Assembly: GCA_018857735.1 (NCBI GenBank)
Contig: JABMCL010000899.1
Coordinates: 72,001 to 136,000, forward strand
Length of the DNA: 64,000 bases
Source of the DNA: Alviniconcha marisindica
Lineage: Eukaryota; Mollusca; Gastropoda; Provannidae
Direction of reading: 5' to 3'
The notes below the pieces were generated by a model that saw nothing but the letters and a program-made list of their open reading frames with translations, was not told where the DNA came from and ran no database searches. Position numbers and translations under genes: made by a program. This document shows positions 57,897 to 64,000 of this stretch, one piece after another. Every line of letters begins with the position of its first letter. Positions within the stretch are counted from its first letter, which is position 1.

Positions 57897-59029
57897 AAAG
57901 GGCTGAAGCAACGAATTTTGCAGTGCAATTGCTGTCAAAAACGTACTGTACATGGAGGATGAAATAACTGGAAGAACTGAAAAATCAGTGTGTGGGGAAA
58001 TGGGCAAGGTTAGTAATAGTACCCCTATTTTCTCTTGTTTGTGCATGTGAATAAGTAAAACCATGCTTTTGGGCAGATTTCTTTTTAAATCAAGGAATGT
58101 TTGTGAACATAACCTTACCTGTATGGCTTTGGCATGTACCCGTAAGAGTAGGGAACTGGAATCATGATAATCAGTACTTGAAAATCTTGACTGTTACAAA
58201 GTCAAAGATGATAATAAGCTCAAAATGGCTCCTTATCAATCGCAACTGACTTTTGGTAAATGGAAGCGTCATTACATAAGCGCTGTTAATGTCGTCATGT
58301 CACCATGGTTAGTGACGCAAAAGTCTACACGCGCACGTTACCGAACGTTGAACGCACATCGTTGCTCACCGCACGCGCCAAACACATGTTGTTCCGGCCA
58401 CGTGGTGATTTTAGAAAACTAATTCTATAGTTAAAAAATACAACCGTCCTACGAGAGAACTAAATAAGTGATCAATTATGACATCTAAACTCCATGAAAG
58501 TATCCAGTAATATTCAGTCAATCCAACAGAATGAACTGTCCTACCTGATTACATGCAAACTGAAACACGCCGGCAAATCGGAAACAAAAATCGTTCAGCA
58601 CGCAAGTTCAAGTTAATGTAACGATACAAAAGTTATCATTGAAACCCAGAAAACTTATACGTGAGGAAACGAGCCATTATACAAACAAAGCTTGATCTTG
58701 CTTTCGCAGTTAGGCCTGTTCTGTGCTGTAAACCGCTAAACGTTCGAGGCTTGTTGCCCCGAGTGTCAAGGTCGTTCTTGCCGACGTGTTCTAGCTAGAT
58801 AAAAAATAAAACGTTACGTTGTTTTGTTTCATAACATGAAAGTCCACATCAGCAGCGCCCTTTAAAATCGGGTTGTCTTTCGATCCAGGGAGGTAAAAAT
58901 GATTTTGTCTATCGTTAGCCATAAAATGGGCGGAAACTGAATCCAACACTGCGAACACTGCTGTTGGCGCTGAGAAGGAACGGCACAATATTTTGGGCAA
59001 ACTCACCTATCAGACTCCGAATCACTCAT
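37284..59029 (-). CDS. Myb: Animal Myb transcription factor, B-Myb-like, complete coding gene (18 coding exons, 714 aa)
   Basis: Nuclear DNA-binding regulator of the animal Myb family; family knowledge says B-Myb and fly Myb bind the MuvB core and drive late cell-cycle genes. Joining the exons listed separately gives 2,145 nt, an exact multiple of three, with every intron GT..AG and every phase matching. Residues 47-196 hold three Myb repeats with all nine tryptophans (W47, W67, W86; W99, W119, W138; W151, W170, W189) and the redox cysteine C134. Then follow a serine/histidine-rich linker, an acidic run (about 405-430), TPIKNLPFSPSQ (443-454), TPTPFKHALAE (514-524), LDDLGEVLKD (539-548), the basic SKRKRKSMKR (651-660) and ETVACGKTPDQ (683-693). 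The order and the length (about 700 aa) match vertebrate B-Myb from memory. Many SP/TP sites suggest CDK phosphorylation. The exon 9/10 junction is the least certain. An alternative first exon is described separately. Confidence 0.93.
37810..37890 (-). CDS. Myb: Myb exon 17 (basic segment)
   Basis: Residues 651-677 start SKRKRKSMKRIHFDD, a likely nuclear localisation signal, and end LETKLR. Acceptor CTGCAG|AGC; donor CTACGG|GTAAAG; phase 0 at both ends. Confidence 0.87.
38165..38296 (-). CDS. Myb: Myb exon 16
   Basis: Residues 607-650 include SLLFSPPSIIKDTLPEEVL and FALPKSASGAIGIT. The acceptor is CCCCAG|AGC and the donor ATCACT|GTAAGT, a strong consensus; phase 0 at both ends. This agrees with the less conserved segment before the C-terminal box. 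Confidence 0.86.
39715..40095. mobile_element. Diverged palindromic element of the GATCCAAACAC family
   Basis: TATCCAAACACACTAAAG and TTCGGGATAAAACTCC on the left mirror GGGGTTCGCCCCAAAAATTT, CTTCTTTTAACC and GATTTGGATCTTG on the right; an older copy by its divergence. Confidence 0.5.
40355..40441 (-). CDS. Myb: Myb exon 15 (KRVRQSLENRW)
   Basis: Residues 578-606 open HKRVRQSLENRWAS, comparable with KKVRKSLALD in B-Myb, then IEEEKKSLLLSPETP. Acceptor TTCAG|CAT; donor CCA|GTAAGA; phase 0 at both ends. The intron upstream holds the 40.6-42.4 kb tandem array. Confidence 0.88.
40615..42410. repeat. Large 79/71-bp minisatellite in Myb intron
   Basis: GATAAAGTGATCCCTGAGGT, TATTTCAGGGCAGGGGATTC and TGACACCCAGCTGTGATATC recur about 23 times. 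The long unit has ACTGCTGCTTCATGTTCAGG, the short one ACTGCTGCTGGGA; runs of one type alternate with runs of the other. Confidence 0.97.
43345..43712. repeat. 50-51-bp tandem repeat, about 7 copies, Myb intron
   Basis: ACAAATCAATCAATAATAAA and CATGGAATTTACCCCCATTT recur regularly. Confidence 0.95.
44275..44935. repeat. About 57-bp tandem repeat, about 11 copies, Myb intron
   Basis: CACTGCAGTGCACACTGTAC, GCACAGCAATGTGCAAACC and CGCCACATTTGAA repeat with indels. A frame stays open over parts of the array on both strands, an effect of the 57-bp period. Confidence 0.95.
45078..45206 (-). CDS. Myb: Myb exon 14 (ELDDLGEVLKD helix)
   Basis: Residues 535-577 begin SPGELDDLGEVLKDCETGYE, matching the LEEDLKEVLRSE-like helix that follows the TPFK box in B-Myb. 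They end HTRHSKRKPNKE. Acceptor GACAG|AGT; donor GAG|GTCAGT; phase 0 at both ends. Confidence 0.92.
45305..45625. repeat. About 113-bp tandem repeat, 2.5 copies, Myb intron
   Basis: TTTGGAAAGTCTGTTACCAT, GGAATCATGCCAGGAT and CAGTGCAATTTGCACAAC recur at about 45318, 45420 and, degraded, 45570. Confidence 0.85.
46242..46365 (-). CDS. Myb: Myb exon 13 (TPTPFKHALAE box)
   Basis: Residues 493-534 read GIGSKLTTPVTKG, then SSPRTPTPFKHALAEVERR and AKAKEW. TPTPFKNAL is the hallmark of the conserved C-terminal region that in vertebrate B-Myb lies at the MuvB-binding segment (family knowledge). Acceptor GACAG|G; donor ATGG|GTGGGT, phase 0. Confidence 0.95.
47374..47489 (-). CDS. Myb: Myb exon 12 (Ser/Thr-rich)
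   Basis: The exon opens FLNSPDATFGSCKLTSTPV, continuing the FSPSQ-FLN motif across the intron as in B-Myb FSPSQFLNFW. It ends in a Ser/Thr/Ala-rich run. Acceptor TGTCAG|TTC; donor ATAGG|GTAAGA in phase 2. Confidence 0.9.
47728..48002. repeat. About 135-bp tandem duplication containing poly-G, Myb intron
   Basis: AGAGAGAAACCAC, CACATGCT, a G run, ACTCAGAGAAA, GAAACAGGCTCAAACTGCAC and AATCCTTGCTGTCAA occur twice. Confidence 0.9.
48132..48341 (-). CDS. Myb: Myb exon 11 (acidic stretch and LPFSPSQ box)
   Basis: Residues 385-454 comprise KPSRRVREDPLL, a strongly acidic run rich in DED and EEE, a proline/threonine-rich stretch and TPTGTPIKNLPFSPSQ. The last motif is diagnostic of animal B-Myb type proteins. 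Acceptor GCTGCAG|AAG; donor CTCAG|GTAGAT; phase 0 at both ends. Confidence 0.95.
48595..48720. repeat. 35-bp tandem repeat, about 4 copies, Myb intron
   Basis: AGCTATGCAATCAACCAGTT and GCACACAGTTAC recur; a stray copy lies near 49021-49062. Confidence 0.88.
49159..49289 (-). CDS. Myb: Myb exon 10
   Basis: Acceptor TTGACAG|AT and donor CAT|GTGAGT. It encodes LRFDGHMVEKLQ, LIPMSASLSAKL and SSPPPILRKSQRRKH, which follows the order DGH..LIPIS..PPSVLKRQRKRR of B-Myb. The basic end may contribute to nuclear localisation. Confidence 0.87.
49820..50285 (+). other. Intronic segment ending in a 28-nt poly-A
   Basis: About 430 bases of more GC-rich sequence followed by A28 at 50258-50285. It may be a retrotransposed piece, but I could not identify the source or target-site duplication. 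Confidence 0.3.
50469..50650 (-). CDS. Myb: Myb exon 9 (central region)
   Basis: Acceptor TTTCAG|G; the exon encodes SLTGIPDNLLDPGNEFNG, then GVTPIKYMHGDSGSG and DIIYLIDKTE. I place the donor at GAGT|GTGACT (end 50469, phase 1) because the stronger-looking CCG|GTAACT (end 50449, phase 0) runs into a stop when joined to exon 10. With the chosen donor the junction reads KTEY-LRFDGH, resembling TEYRLDGH in vertebrate B-Myb from memory. Confidence 0.7.
51318..51399 (-). CDS. Myb: Myb exon 8
   Basis: Acceptor CCTCAG|TG; the exon encodes MSMGMPSDGQELSSLQMGHS and ends ATPLK at donor CTAAA|GTACAT in phase 2. The residues are not conserved in any motif I know, and the call rests on phase agreement with both neighbours. 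Confidence 0.75.
51719..51746 (-). CDS. Myb: Myb exon 7, a 28-nt micro-exon (HSKTVSMKQ)
   Basis: CAG|CATTC to CAAA|GTAAGT gives nine codons plus one base. It enters in phase 0 and leaves in phase 1, exactly bridging exon 6 (phase 0) and exon 8 (which needs one base). Without it exon 6 joined to exon 8 would read TGA at once, so it is probably constitutive unless a weaker donor is used in exon 6. Confidence 0.75.
51840..52265. repeat. About 120-130-bp diverged tandem repeat, about 3.5 copies, Myb intron
   Basis: CATTTTAA(G/A)TAA, GAAA(A)GTC, TTTGTTCATTACTAATTACG, TAGGATAAAAA and CTTACAACAA recur in order. Confidence 0.8.
52490..52815. mobile_element. Palindromic element with 14-bp target-site duplication, in a Myb intron
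   Basis: The direct repeat TCTCCCCTGCACAA is at 52476-52489 and 52816-52829, flanking an inverted repeat that runs GATCCAAACACAAAAAGGTT to AACCTTTTCGTGTTTGGATC. Same family as 4276-4645. The flanking sequence reads continuously once the insert is ignored. Confidence 0.75.
53020..53215 (+). repeat. Dispersed repeat, 'ACACGGGGGACC' family, copy in Myb intron
   Basis: TTTAGAGCATGCTGGGGTTA, CATAATCTACCAAATTC, GGTGATCTTTTTGCTTG and ACACGGGGGACCCTGGTTTA follow the same order. Confidence 0.65.
53405..53527. repeat. About 62-bp direct duplication, Myb intron
   Basis: GGTATTTTACGCCCA(C/G)TCAA, CCAGTATGGTTAGATCAGGG and GGTTCTAGAGCTTGG occur twice. Confidence 0.92.
53592..53781 (-). CDS. Myb: Myb exon 6 (end of repeat 3, linker)
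   Basis: Residues 180-243 begin RTDNAIKNHWNSTMKRK, the universal end of repeat 3 (W189), followed by YESEDIVDRSTSG and a Ser/His-rich linker ending HASS. Acceptor TTCCAG|G; donor CCTCA|GTGAGT in phase 0. Confidence 0.93.
54149..54277 (-). CDS. Myb: Myb exon 5 (end of repeat 2, repeat 3)
   Basis: Residues 137-180 read RWHNHLNPNIKKTAWTEEED and LGNRWAEIAKYLPGR, giving W138, W151 and W170. Acceptor GTGCAG|G and donor GGCAG|GTATGT, both phase 2. Confidence 0.95.
54895..55150. repeat. 42-bp tandem repeat with CCAAT boxes, 6 copies, Myb intron
   Basis: Unit AAACTGACTGGCCAATCAGT, GGTCAGCTCCAGCCACAGC. Four of six units keep a perfect CCAATCAG; the others read TCAATCAG and TCTATCAG. The period equals 14 codons, so a frame stays open. 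Confidence 0.95.
55296..55399 (-). CDS. Myb: Myb exon 4 (repeat 2)
   Basis: Residues 103-137 include EYGPKRWTLISKHLKGR and TGKQCRER, the near-invariant repeat 2 core with W119 and C134. Acceptor GACAG|GAG; donor GAAAG|GTAAGG in phase 2. Confidence 0.95.
56012..56164 (-). CDS. Myb: Myb exon 3 (repeat 1 body, start of repeat 2)
   Basis: Residues 52-102 start DEKLRKVVEAKG, directly continuing WTKEE as in other animal Mybs. The exon contains HDWKAV (W67), TDIQCQHRW (W86) and VLNPDLIKGPWTKE (W99). The acceptor is GATTCAG|GAC and the donor GAG|GTCAGT, both phase 0; an earlier CAG about 30 bases upstream would insert residues not present in the family. Confidence 0.94.
56969..57098 (-). CDS. Myb: Myb exon 2 (acidic N-terminus, start of repeat 1)
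   Basis: Acceptor TGCACAG|A and donor GAGGAG|GTGATT. It encodes residues 8-51: SDGRAYCSSDEETDDAEP, then HDYNLPQVKGKK, ending WTKEE, which opens repeat 1 with W47. The exon ends in phase 0. Confidence 0.9.
57160..57280. repeat. 62-bp direct duplication, Myb intron
   Basis: AATGTTGCCCAAAAAGTAAA, AGTAAGCAAGAATACAGTTG and TATGATTTGGTACCAA occur twice without change. Confidence 0.96.
57862..57894. repeat. (TA)n microsatellite, Myb intron
   Basis: About 16 TA units. Confidence 0.97.
58119..58165 (-). CDS. Myb: Candidate alternative first exon of Myb (MIPVPYSYGYMPKPY)
   Basis: An ATG at 58165 with A at -3 opens 15 codons and ends in a strong donor, CAG|GTAAGG, with phase 2, exactly the phase exon 2 requires. 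The product would start MIPVPYSYGYMPKPYR and continue with SDGRAYCSS. Seen: ATG, donor, phase. Inferred: use as an alternative start. The possible acceptor inside the exon (CCAG at about 58157) would shift the frame, so it does not work as an internal coding exon. Confidence 0.45.
58375..58382 (-). promoter_or_regulatory. E2F-type site TTTGGCGC upstream of alternative Myb first exon
   Basis: The plus strand reads GCGCCAAA, i.e. TTTGGCGC on the Myb strand, a perfect match to TTTSSCGC. It lies about 210 bp upstream of the ATG at 58165, in a locally CpG-rich stretch with an E-box CACGTG near 58400. B-Myb genes in vertebrates are classic E2F targets (family knowledge). Confidence 0.5.
59007..59029 (-). 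CDS. Myb: Myb coding exon 1 (MSDSESDR)
   Basis: The ATG at 59029 has A at -3 and begins a short acidic/serine N-terminus. The donor AG|GTGAGT ends the exon with two bases of the arginine codon, completed by the first base of exon 2. The resulting MSDSESDR-SDGRAYCSSDEE reads like the acidic N-terminus that precedes repeat 1 in animal Myb proteins. Confidence 0.75.
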
Positions 59030-59226
59030 TGTCAGTGACTGAAAGCTTCACTGGGCCTTCCATTACACGTGTCAATGTGTTGATCTTTTGGTACTTTGTC
59101 ACTCTTCGTTTTCGCCGTTGATTTCACAGTCTTTTTTCAGACACAACGCGTCGATGAAAGAAGATGGCGCTTCGGGGGAATTTAGATTGCGCGCTCTGAT
59201 GACGACAAGGAGAATTCTGCAATTTT

Positions 59227-59231
59227 ATTGG
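59227..59231 (-). promoter_or_regulatory. CCAAT box upstream of Myb exon 1
   Basis: ATTGG on the plus strand is CCAAT on the Myb strand, about 200 bp upstream of the ATG at 59029. It is a short motif, so support comes only from position. Confidence 0.3.
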
Positions 59232-59379
59232 TCGACAGATTACAGCTTGTTGCTAAAAATAAGCTCAACCGGAAAACCCCTGTTTAGCACCTGCAAGGTC
59301 AAGCCAGTGGTCACGTGAGGGTCTATGGTGCGCAGGCCAGCAGGCCTACTGTGTATTGCCGGTACCACGTCAGCGAAAC

Positions 59380-59387
59380 TGACGTCA
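59380..59387. promoter_or_regulatory. Perfect CRE palindrome TGACGTCA
   Basis: The eight-base CREB/ATF consensus occurs once here, about 350 bp upstream of Myb exon 1. Use is inferred. Confidence 0.35.
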
Positions 59388-59389
59388 AA

Positions 59390-60182
59390 TTAATTTAAGA
59401 AGTTTAGAGAACCAATCCAACTGTTCACCAGTCCAAATGTTCAGATAGTAACCTGGTTTTCACGGCTATCCACCTTAATGTTTATTGCTCTCGGGGCAGA
59501 TTCGAAGCAGCGGCCACGGTGTCAGTTACGCCGGCTAACTCAGTTACAAAGCCCGGCCCGTCTATTTTAAAACAGCGGACGGGCTTTGCTTACAGACACC
59601 GACCCTACCGGAATAAACCAGACTTCCTCTGCCTGTGGTTAAATCAGAACAGAACCATCAGGAACTGTGTGAAAGTCCGCAGAGGTGGACGTCTCCTGGG
59701 CTCCCCGTCCCCAATAGTCATTTTGGTCTCTGTGGACGCCGTAAAGCAACATTGAACTTGAACGGCTCATTACTTTTTGAGCCCACTGAGGAGCGGCTCA
59801 TTCCGGTCCGAGTGAAAGTCGAGCCGGGTGGACGTCCAGTCCGGCTGGGCGGCTCAGTCCCGGCCATCCCTGATGCCGGATAGGCCTAGTCAGTCACCAT
59901 GCCGCCTAGTCCGTACCGCGGTCTCTGTGGCCGGACGAAAAGCAACTGACATTGAACTTAAACTTATTATTCTATTAACTTGATTACCTCTAAATTATTA
60001 TATCAAGTTAATATGTCGGTCCAGTTGGGCCCATCACTGAGTAGCGGTGTCAGTCGGCGATACAGCCACGGTAAGTCGGCAGTAGCCCCGCAGAGATGAG
60101 GACGGTATCATCACATAAGGCGGCGGCGAACCTCAGTGTAGGCAGTGCCGGTCAGGCCACATCATCACCGCGGCATGATTGT

Positions 60183-60185
<3 letters not shown>
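59390..60185. other. Myb upstream flank, module fragments
   Basis: GTCCCCAATAGTCATTTTGG..GGACGCCGTAAAGCAACA (59710-59752) is a diverged inverted ACGTCCAC module; the rest is GC-rich unique sequence without a recognised gene. Confidence 0.45.

Positions 60186-60258
<73 letters not shown>
60186..60258. repeat. (CT)n microsatellite
   Basis: Pure CT. Confidence 0.98.
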
Positions 60259-60261
<3 letters not shown>

Positions 60262-60726
60262 GCTTGAATAACCGCAGAGACTGAGAGAGAGTCCCGCTTC
60301 CCCCTCAGTCAATCAGTCAGTTTAGTCTCATCTCAAGACTGAGCATGCCGTTTGGCTGTATGACTGAATGGGCCGCTACGGTCACTGAGTCGCCGGGCTT
60401 GACATCGGCCGCAGCCGGGACTGACTAACCGACTGATCTGGCATTAGCCCGGTTGTTCCAGAGCCGGTGTCGTCGTTCCGCAGTGGTGCCGTGTCAAGTT
60501 CAACTTTCATTATGCGAAGTCCGGCGGCCAGTGTTCCGGCACAGCCGCATCCGGTTGGACCTCCCCGGCGACGCCGGCCCAACGTTTTGTTTCTGGAGGC
60601 TGGCCATTCTGAGTGCCGTTGGCACCACTGAGCCCTTCCGGTCGTCGTCGCCGTGTCAGTCACACTAGTGACCACCATGTGCTGCGGACACATGTCATAA
60701 GGTGAGCCACTGACACTGACTCTTCA
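60259..60726. other. GC-rich sequence, no gene recognised
   Basis: CpG-containing, with an open minus-strand frame (60382-60693) that shows no domain. Confidence 0.4.
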
Positions 60727-60862
60727 TAGTTCAGGAGCTGTGTGAGAGTCGAGGTGGCCGTCCTGAGCTGTCCGTCCTAACGAGCCTTCTGTTTTCCGTG
60801 GACGTAAAGAATTATTGAACCGTGCTTCGGCATTGGTCACAACTTGTCCCTAATATGTCGGG
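60727..60862 (-). mobile_element. Dispersed ACGTCCACGG module, inverted and 5'-truncated
   Basis: CATAGTTCAGGAGCTGTGTG to TTGTCCCTAATATGTC on the plus strand, then an abrupt switch to the module shared with 8437-8770. Confidence 0.6.
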
Positions 60863-60867
60863 ACGAA

Positions 60868-61210
60868 AGAGTCAGTGAAAGCTCGACCGCGGATAGCGTC
60901 CGAAAAAGACCGGAGAGACCGTGGACCGCCGCCAGAACAATGGAAGTGTTAAGGCGGTGTCCCCTCGCCATTGCCCAGCGACTTGTGCACCGCGCAATTG
61001 CTGTTTCAACTGTCGTGCTTGGGCAGAGTCACAACTGAGGACAATGTCCGTTGCATTGCTGTTGCGGAGGAACAGCTGGAAGCAAAAGAAGTCCAACTTT
61101 CGCAGCCCAGCTCCATCTCCCTGCTCATGATCTCTTCTGGGCTCATGATCTCTTCTGGGCTAACTTGAGGGTCCAGCTCCACCTCCATCCTCGTGATCTC
61201 GCCTGGAACC
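60868..61210 (+). repeat. Dispersed 330-bp module, copy 2
   Basis: Same blocks in order as 8437-8770, with small indels including a duplicated GCTCATGATCTCTTCTGG. Confidence 0.7.
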
Positions 61211-61227
61211 CTCGTATTCTGTATATA

Positions 61228-61482
61228 GGAGGTGGGGCGGGAAGAGGGAGATTATATACCTATCGCTACACTGTCACCACTTGAATGACTCAGTCCTGCA
61301 TCAAGATGGACAGCGATGAGAGCCATTTTAATGTTTCATTAATTGTGAGGGACAAAGTCACGAGACAGTGTCCACAGACCACACCTTTGGAAGAGAAAGG
61401 AGAGCCAAAGCGGATTCAGTCGAACCGAGGTCCCTCTGCTTGCCAGCCTAACGCCTTACCGCTAGGCCAAACCGGCTCAGTC
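61228..61482 (-). mobile_element. tRNA-headed SINE copy
   Basis: The reverse strand has GAGCCGGTTTGGCCTAGCGG, the head, the GTGGTCTGTGGACACTGTCT body and the GATAGGTATATAATCTCCC end. Confidence 0.75.
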
Positions 61483-62183
61483 ACGTCTCTGGCTATGAAG
61501 CATGGACCTAGCCATGAAAAGTACTGTAGTTCCGCTGCCAGAACTTGATTCGCTCCAACCAGCTTGTCTGTCGATGTCCTGCTTGTCACCGCGGGTAGGG
61601 CCTAAGGGTCCCAGACGACGGCTCCGTACGGCTCCGGGACCGGGTAGTGAATGAGTACTATGATTGTGAGCATTGTGTTTGCAGGCTGTGGAGCAGCGTC
61701 TGACAAGACGTTCCGCCGAAGGGGACCGGCCTAGCATGCAGTTTGCTCATTTCTCCAGTTCGTGGTTGTTAGTATCGGTGTTGTGGTCCACATGAGGTTA
61801 TCGGAGAGCTGGATTCCTCTAAACTTCTTAAACTCCGAGTCTCCTGTTGCTGAATGACACGATTTAAGACACTTGACTGAGTAAACCAGTTTTATTCATC
61901 ATGATCTATTCTGTCTTTTTGCTTAATGTCCTCAGATGCTAAAGAGCTATTAGGGACAAGCATCATGATCACCGTCGGCGGCAGGGACATTAATGGCAGT
62001 GTCTGAACCGAACTACAAGGACTGGTTTACGACATCCTTCCGGAAAGCAACGCTCGGAGTGTCTGAACTTGACTGACAAATGACGATGTCAGTATCCTCA
62101 CCGACAATGTTGTTGTACGATGTACTTACTACCAGAAGCTGCAGCAGGCTGTGATAACACATGCTGTTGTTGTTAGTAAGTAA
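61483..62183. other. Unique sequence, no gene recognised
   Basis: Contains only a small ACGTCCAC-module fragment, GCTTAATGTCCTCAGATGC (61921-61962). Confidence 0.4.
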
Positions 62184-62460
62184 ACATGGTGCTTAACGTC
62201 CACAGAAACCATAAGGCTTATTAGGGACGGGGAGAAGGGGGGGAGTGTGGAGGTGGGGGAAGAGGGAGATTATATATCTATCACCACCAGAATGATTCCT
62301 GCATTAAGATGAGCAGCGTTGTGAGCCATTTTAATGTTTCATAATTGTGAGGGACAAAGTCACAAGACAGTGTCCACAGACCATAACTTTTGAAGAGAAA
62401 GGAGAGCCGAAGCGGATTCGAACCGAGGTCCCTCTGCTTACCAGCCTAACGCCTTACCAC
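62184..62460 (-). mobile_element. SINE copy with tail, head incomplete
   Basis: Plus strand: tail complement GGTGCTTAACGTCCACAGAA, GGCTTATTAGGGACGGGG, a G-rich stretch, the body, then GAGCCGAAGCGGATTCGAAC of the head, which breaks off at CCTTACCACTATCAC. Confidence 0.75.
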
Positions 62461-62850
62461 TATCACAGTAACATACGCCATGATTCGTCACGATTTTTGT
62501 ACTTCGGGTTGCGGGCGTGGGAGTGGGAGGTAAGTTTTGTGATATTTGTGTTTATTCGTACAGCAGTAACCATGGCAGTTTCACTCTGATATAGCCGTGC
62601 CCATGTCTTTGACTTGTCTACATGTGCCAGACAGAAAGAACTTTACATCTACCTCAGGTTTTCTCCCCCCCACCCCTTCTCCTCGAATTTGTTTTGATCC
62701 TGTTTTTCTGTCGCTTTTAGTTCAGCTGCGGTATAAACTGAACAAGAGCTAACAGTGTTCGTATCAAGCACATCGTTTGTAACTAGCATTTCTCGTGATT
62801 AAAAATAATAATTCTTATATCTCCTTTCATGTGTGGGTGAGCGAGTCGGG

Positions 62851-62853
<3 letters not shown>

Positions 62854-62941
<88 letters not shown>
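62854..62941. repeat. (GT)n-(GA)n compound microsatellite
   Basis: GT to about 62882 then GA; it is followed by a 20-bp direct duplication, ATTATTCCTCATTCAAAAC. Confidence 0.98.
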
Positions 62942-62945
<4 letters not shown>

Positions 62946-62989
62946 ATTCCTCATTCAAAACATTATTCCTCATTCAAAACAGACGCCTC

Positions 62990-64000
62990 ATGAACTCGTG
63001 ACAAAGTTTATTTATATAAGAGTACACATATAAATCACTCCACGGATGGAGACATAAAAACATGTTTTACAGTCAATGACTTTTTTTTCTCTCTCTCTCC
63101 CCATATTCTGTTGTTTACTTACTAATCACCTACATGATATATATAATTGTATGTATATGTAAGAACTACTCCTTGCAAAAATTGGACAGCAAAATAATGG
63201 GGCGGTAAACAAACACACGTGTTAGCACATTTTCGGTGTGACATGCGTGCACTTTTACTGACATCATGGGACTGCAAACTGAGTCTGGAAAGAAAAAAGG
63301 ATGAAAAAACCCACACCCGTCTCCTACGCAAGAGGAATCTAGCAGGTGTTACAATGTAAGCCAGGCATACTTTCTTCAGATTTTCTGACCAGCCATGCAA
63401 CTAATCATGCAACTGTAGCAAAACATTCATCAAGCTCCTGACAAGGTGGGGGTGTATGACAAAGCACCCTGCAAATAACACCAAAGCAGAGACAACAATC
63501 GGTATGGGTGGGGAAGGGAAAAAGATACAGCAACAACAGATTTTGTTAAAAAGCCAGTGGAATAGTTCTGATCAGTCCCACAAGGCTACACACTGATAAA
63601 ACGCGCGTTTGGACCTAGATAAACCACAGGCCTCAATCTTTGGTTAGGTCTTTGAAGACTAAGCTTACACGAAGAGAGGTTGGCGCAGAACCTAGCTGGT
63701 GAGTATGCGAGTGCAGAGGGTGAGGCAGTGTGATCATACAATACCACAGACGTGTGCTAACAAGGCAAGAGTTTTTCTTTCTTTCTTCCTTCAGCTATCA
63801 AGGTTTTCAAAGCCGATGTTGCGCAAGGTGAACAGATCATTTCTACAGTAAGACCTGCTGTGGACAACCTCCCAGATGAACCACTGCCTGCTTTTAAAGT
63901 TTTCTTTCTACAATAGTCATAAAACAAGAAAGCTTGTATGTCAAATTAGACGGCGAACTTGAAAATCCAACAGTCAGCCATAGCAGGTTTTGCTGTATAT
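62990..64000 (-). other. Repeat-poor tract, possible 3'UTR of a further minus-strand gene
   Basis: Microsatellites stop here. A minus-strand AATAAA is at 63008-63013. No coding exon is visible before the window ends; the idea rests on composition and one hexamer. Confidence 0.2.

Noticed and set aside
58119..58157. 37-nt internal exon between Myb exons 1 and 2
   Set aside because: Its inclusion would shift the frame of exon 2; it makes sense only as a first exon with its own ATG.
63122..63400. 92-codon minus-strand frame near the right edge
   Set aside because: No recognisable domain and the sequence looks like non-coding AT-rich DNA; possible UTR at most.

Overview
The window looks like invertebrate genomic DNA. 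Genes are split by GT..AG introns, about half the sequence is microsatellite, minisatellite or short dispersed repeats, and a tRNA-headed SINE-like family recurs. The best-supported gene is a complete animal-type Myb, closest to vertebrate B-Myb from memory of that family. A mollusc, perhaps a gastropod, is my guess from repeat style and from the single B-Myb-like gene; it is inference, not proof.

Layout: (1) 1-28.0 kb is a repeat-rich intergenic tract. It holds pure (CT)n, (GT)n and poly-C/G runs, tRNA-derived SINE copies, a second dispersed module with an 'ACGTCCACGGAAAC' core, fold-back elements, a 60-bp satellite (2.41-3.29 kb), a GC-rich 43-bp minisatellite (20.4-20.94 kb) and a recent tandem duplication of about 0.7 kb (22.09-23.51 kb). 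I found no convincing protein gene there. (2) 28,105-30,087, plus strand: a two-exon gene for a 193-residue RING-like zinc-binding protein, with the intron interrupting the zinc-binding motif. (3) 37,284-59,029, minus strand: an 18-coding-exon Myb gene (714 aa) whose splice phases all agree. It has three Myb repeats with all nine structural tryptophans, an acidic stretch, the TPIKNLPFSPSQ and TPTPFKHALAE boxes and a C-terminal ACGKTPDQ box. The 3'UTR probably runs on to about 31.9-32.5 kb, tail to tail with the RING gene. (4) 59.0-63.0 kb is upstream flank with promoter motifs, then SINEs and microsatellites. (5) 63.0-64.0 kb is repeat-poor and could be the 3'UTR of another minus-strand gene lying beyond the window.

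The most interesting points are in the Myb locus. A second candidate first exon at 58,119-58,165 joins exon 2 in exactly the right phase and has a perfect E2F-type site TTTGGCGC about 210 bp upstream. The only donor that keeps exon 9 and exon 10 in frame is a non-optimal internal GT. The introns carry several unrelated tandem arrays, including a 42-bp array that repeats a CCAAT box. All coordinates and splice sites were read by eye; no alignment, RNA evidence or database search was available.
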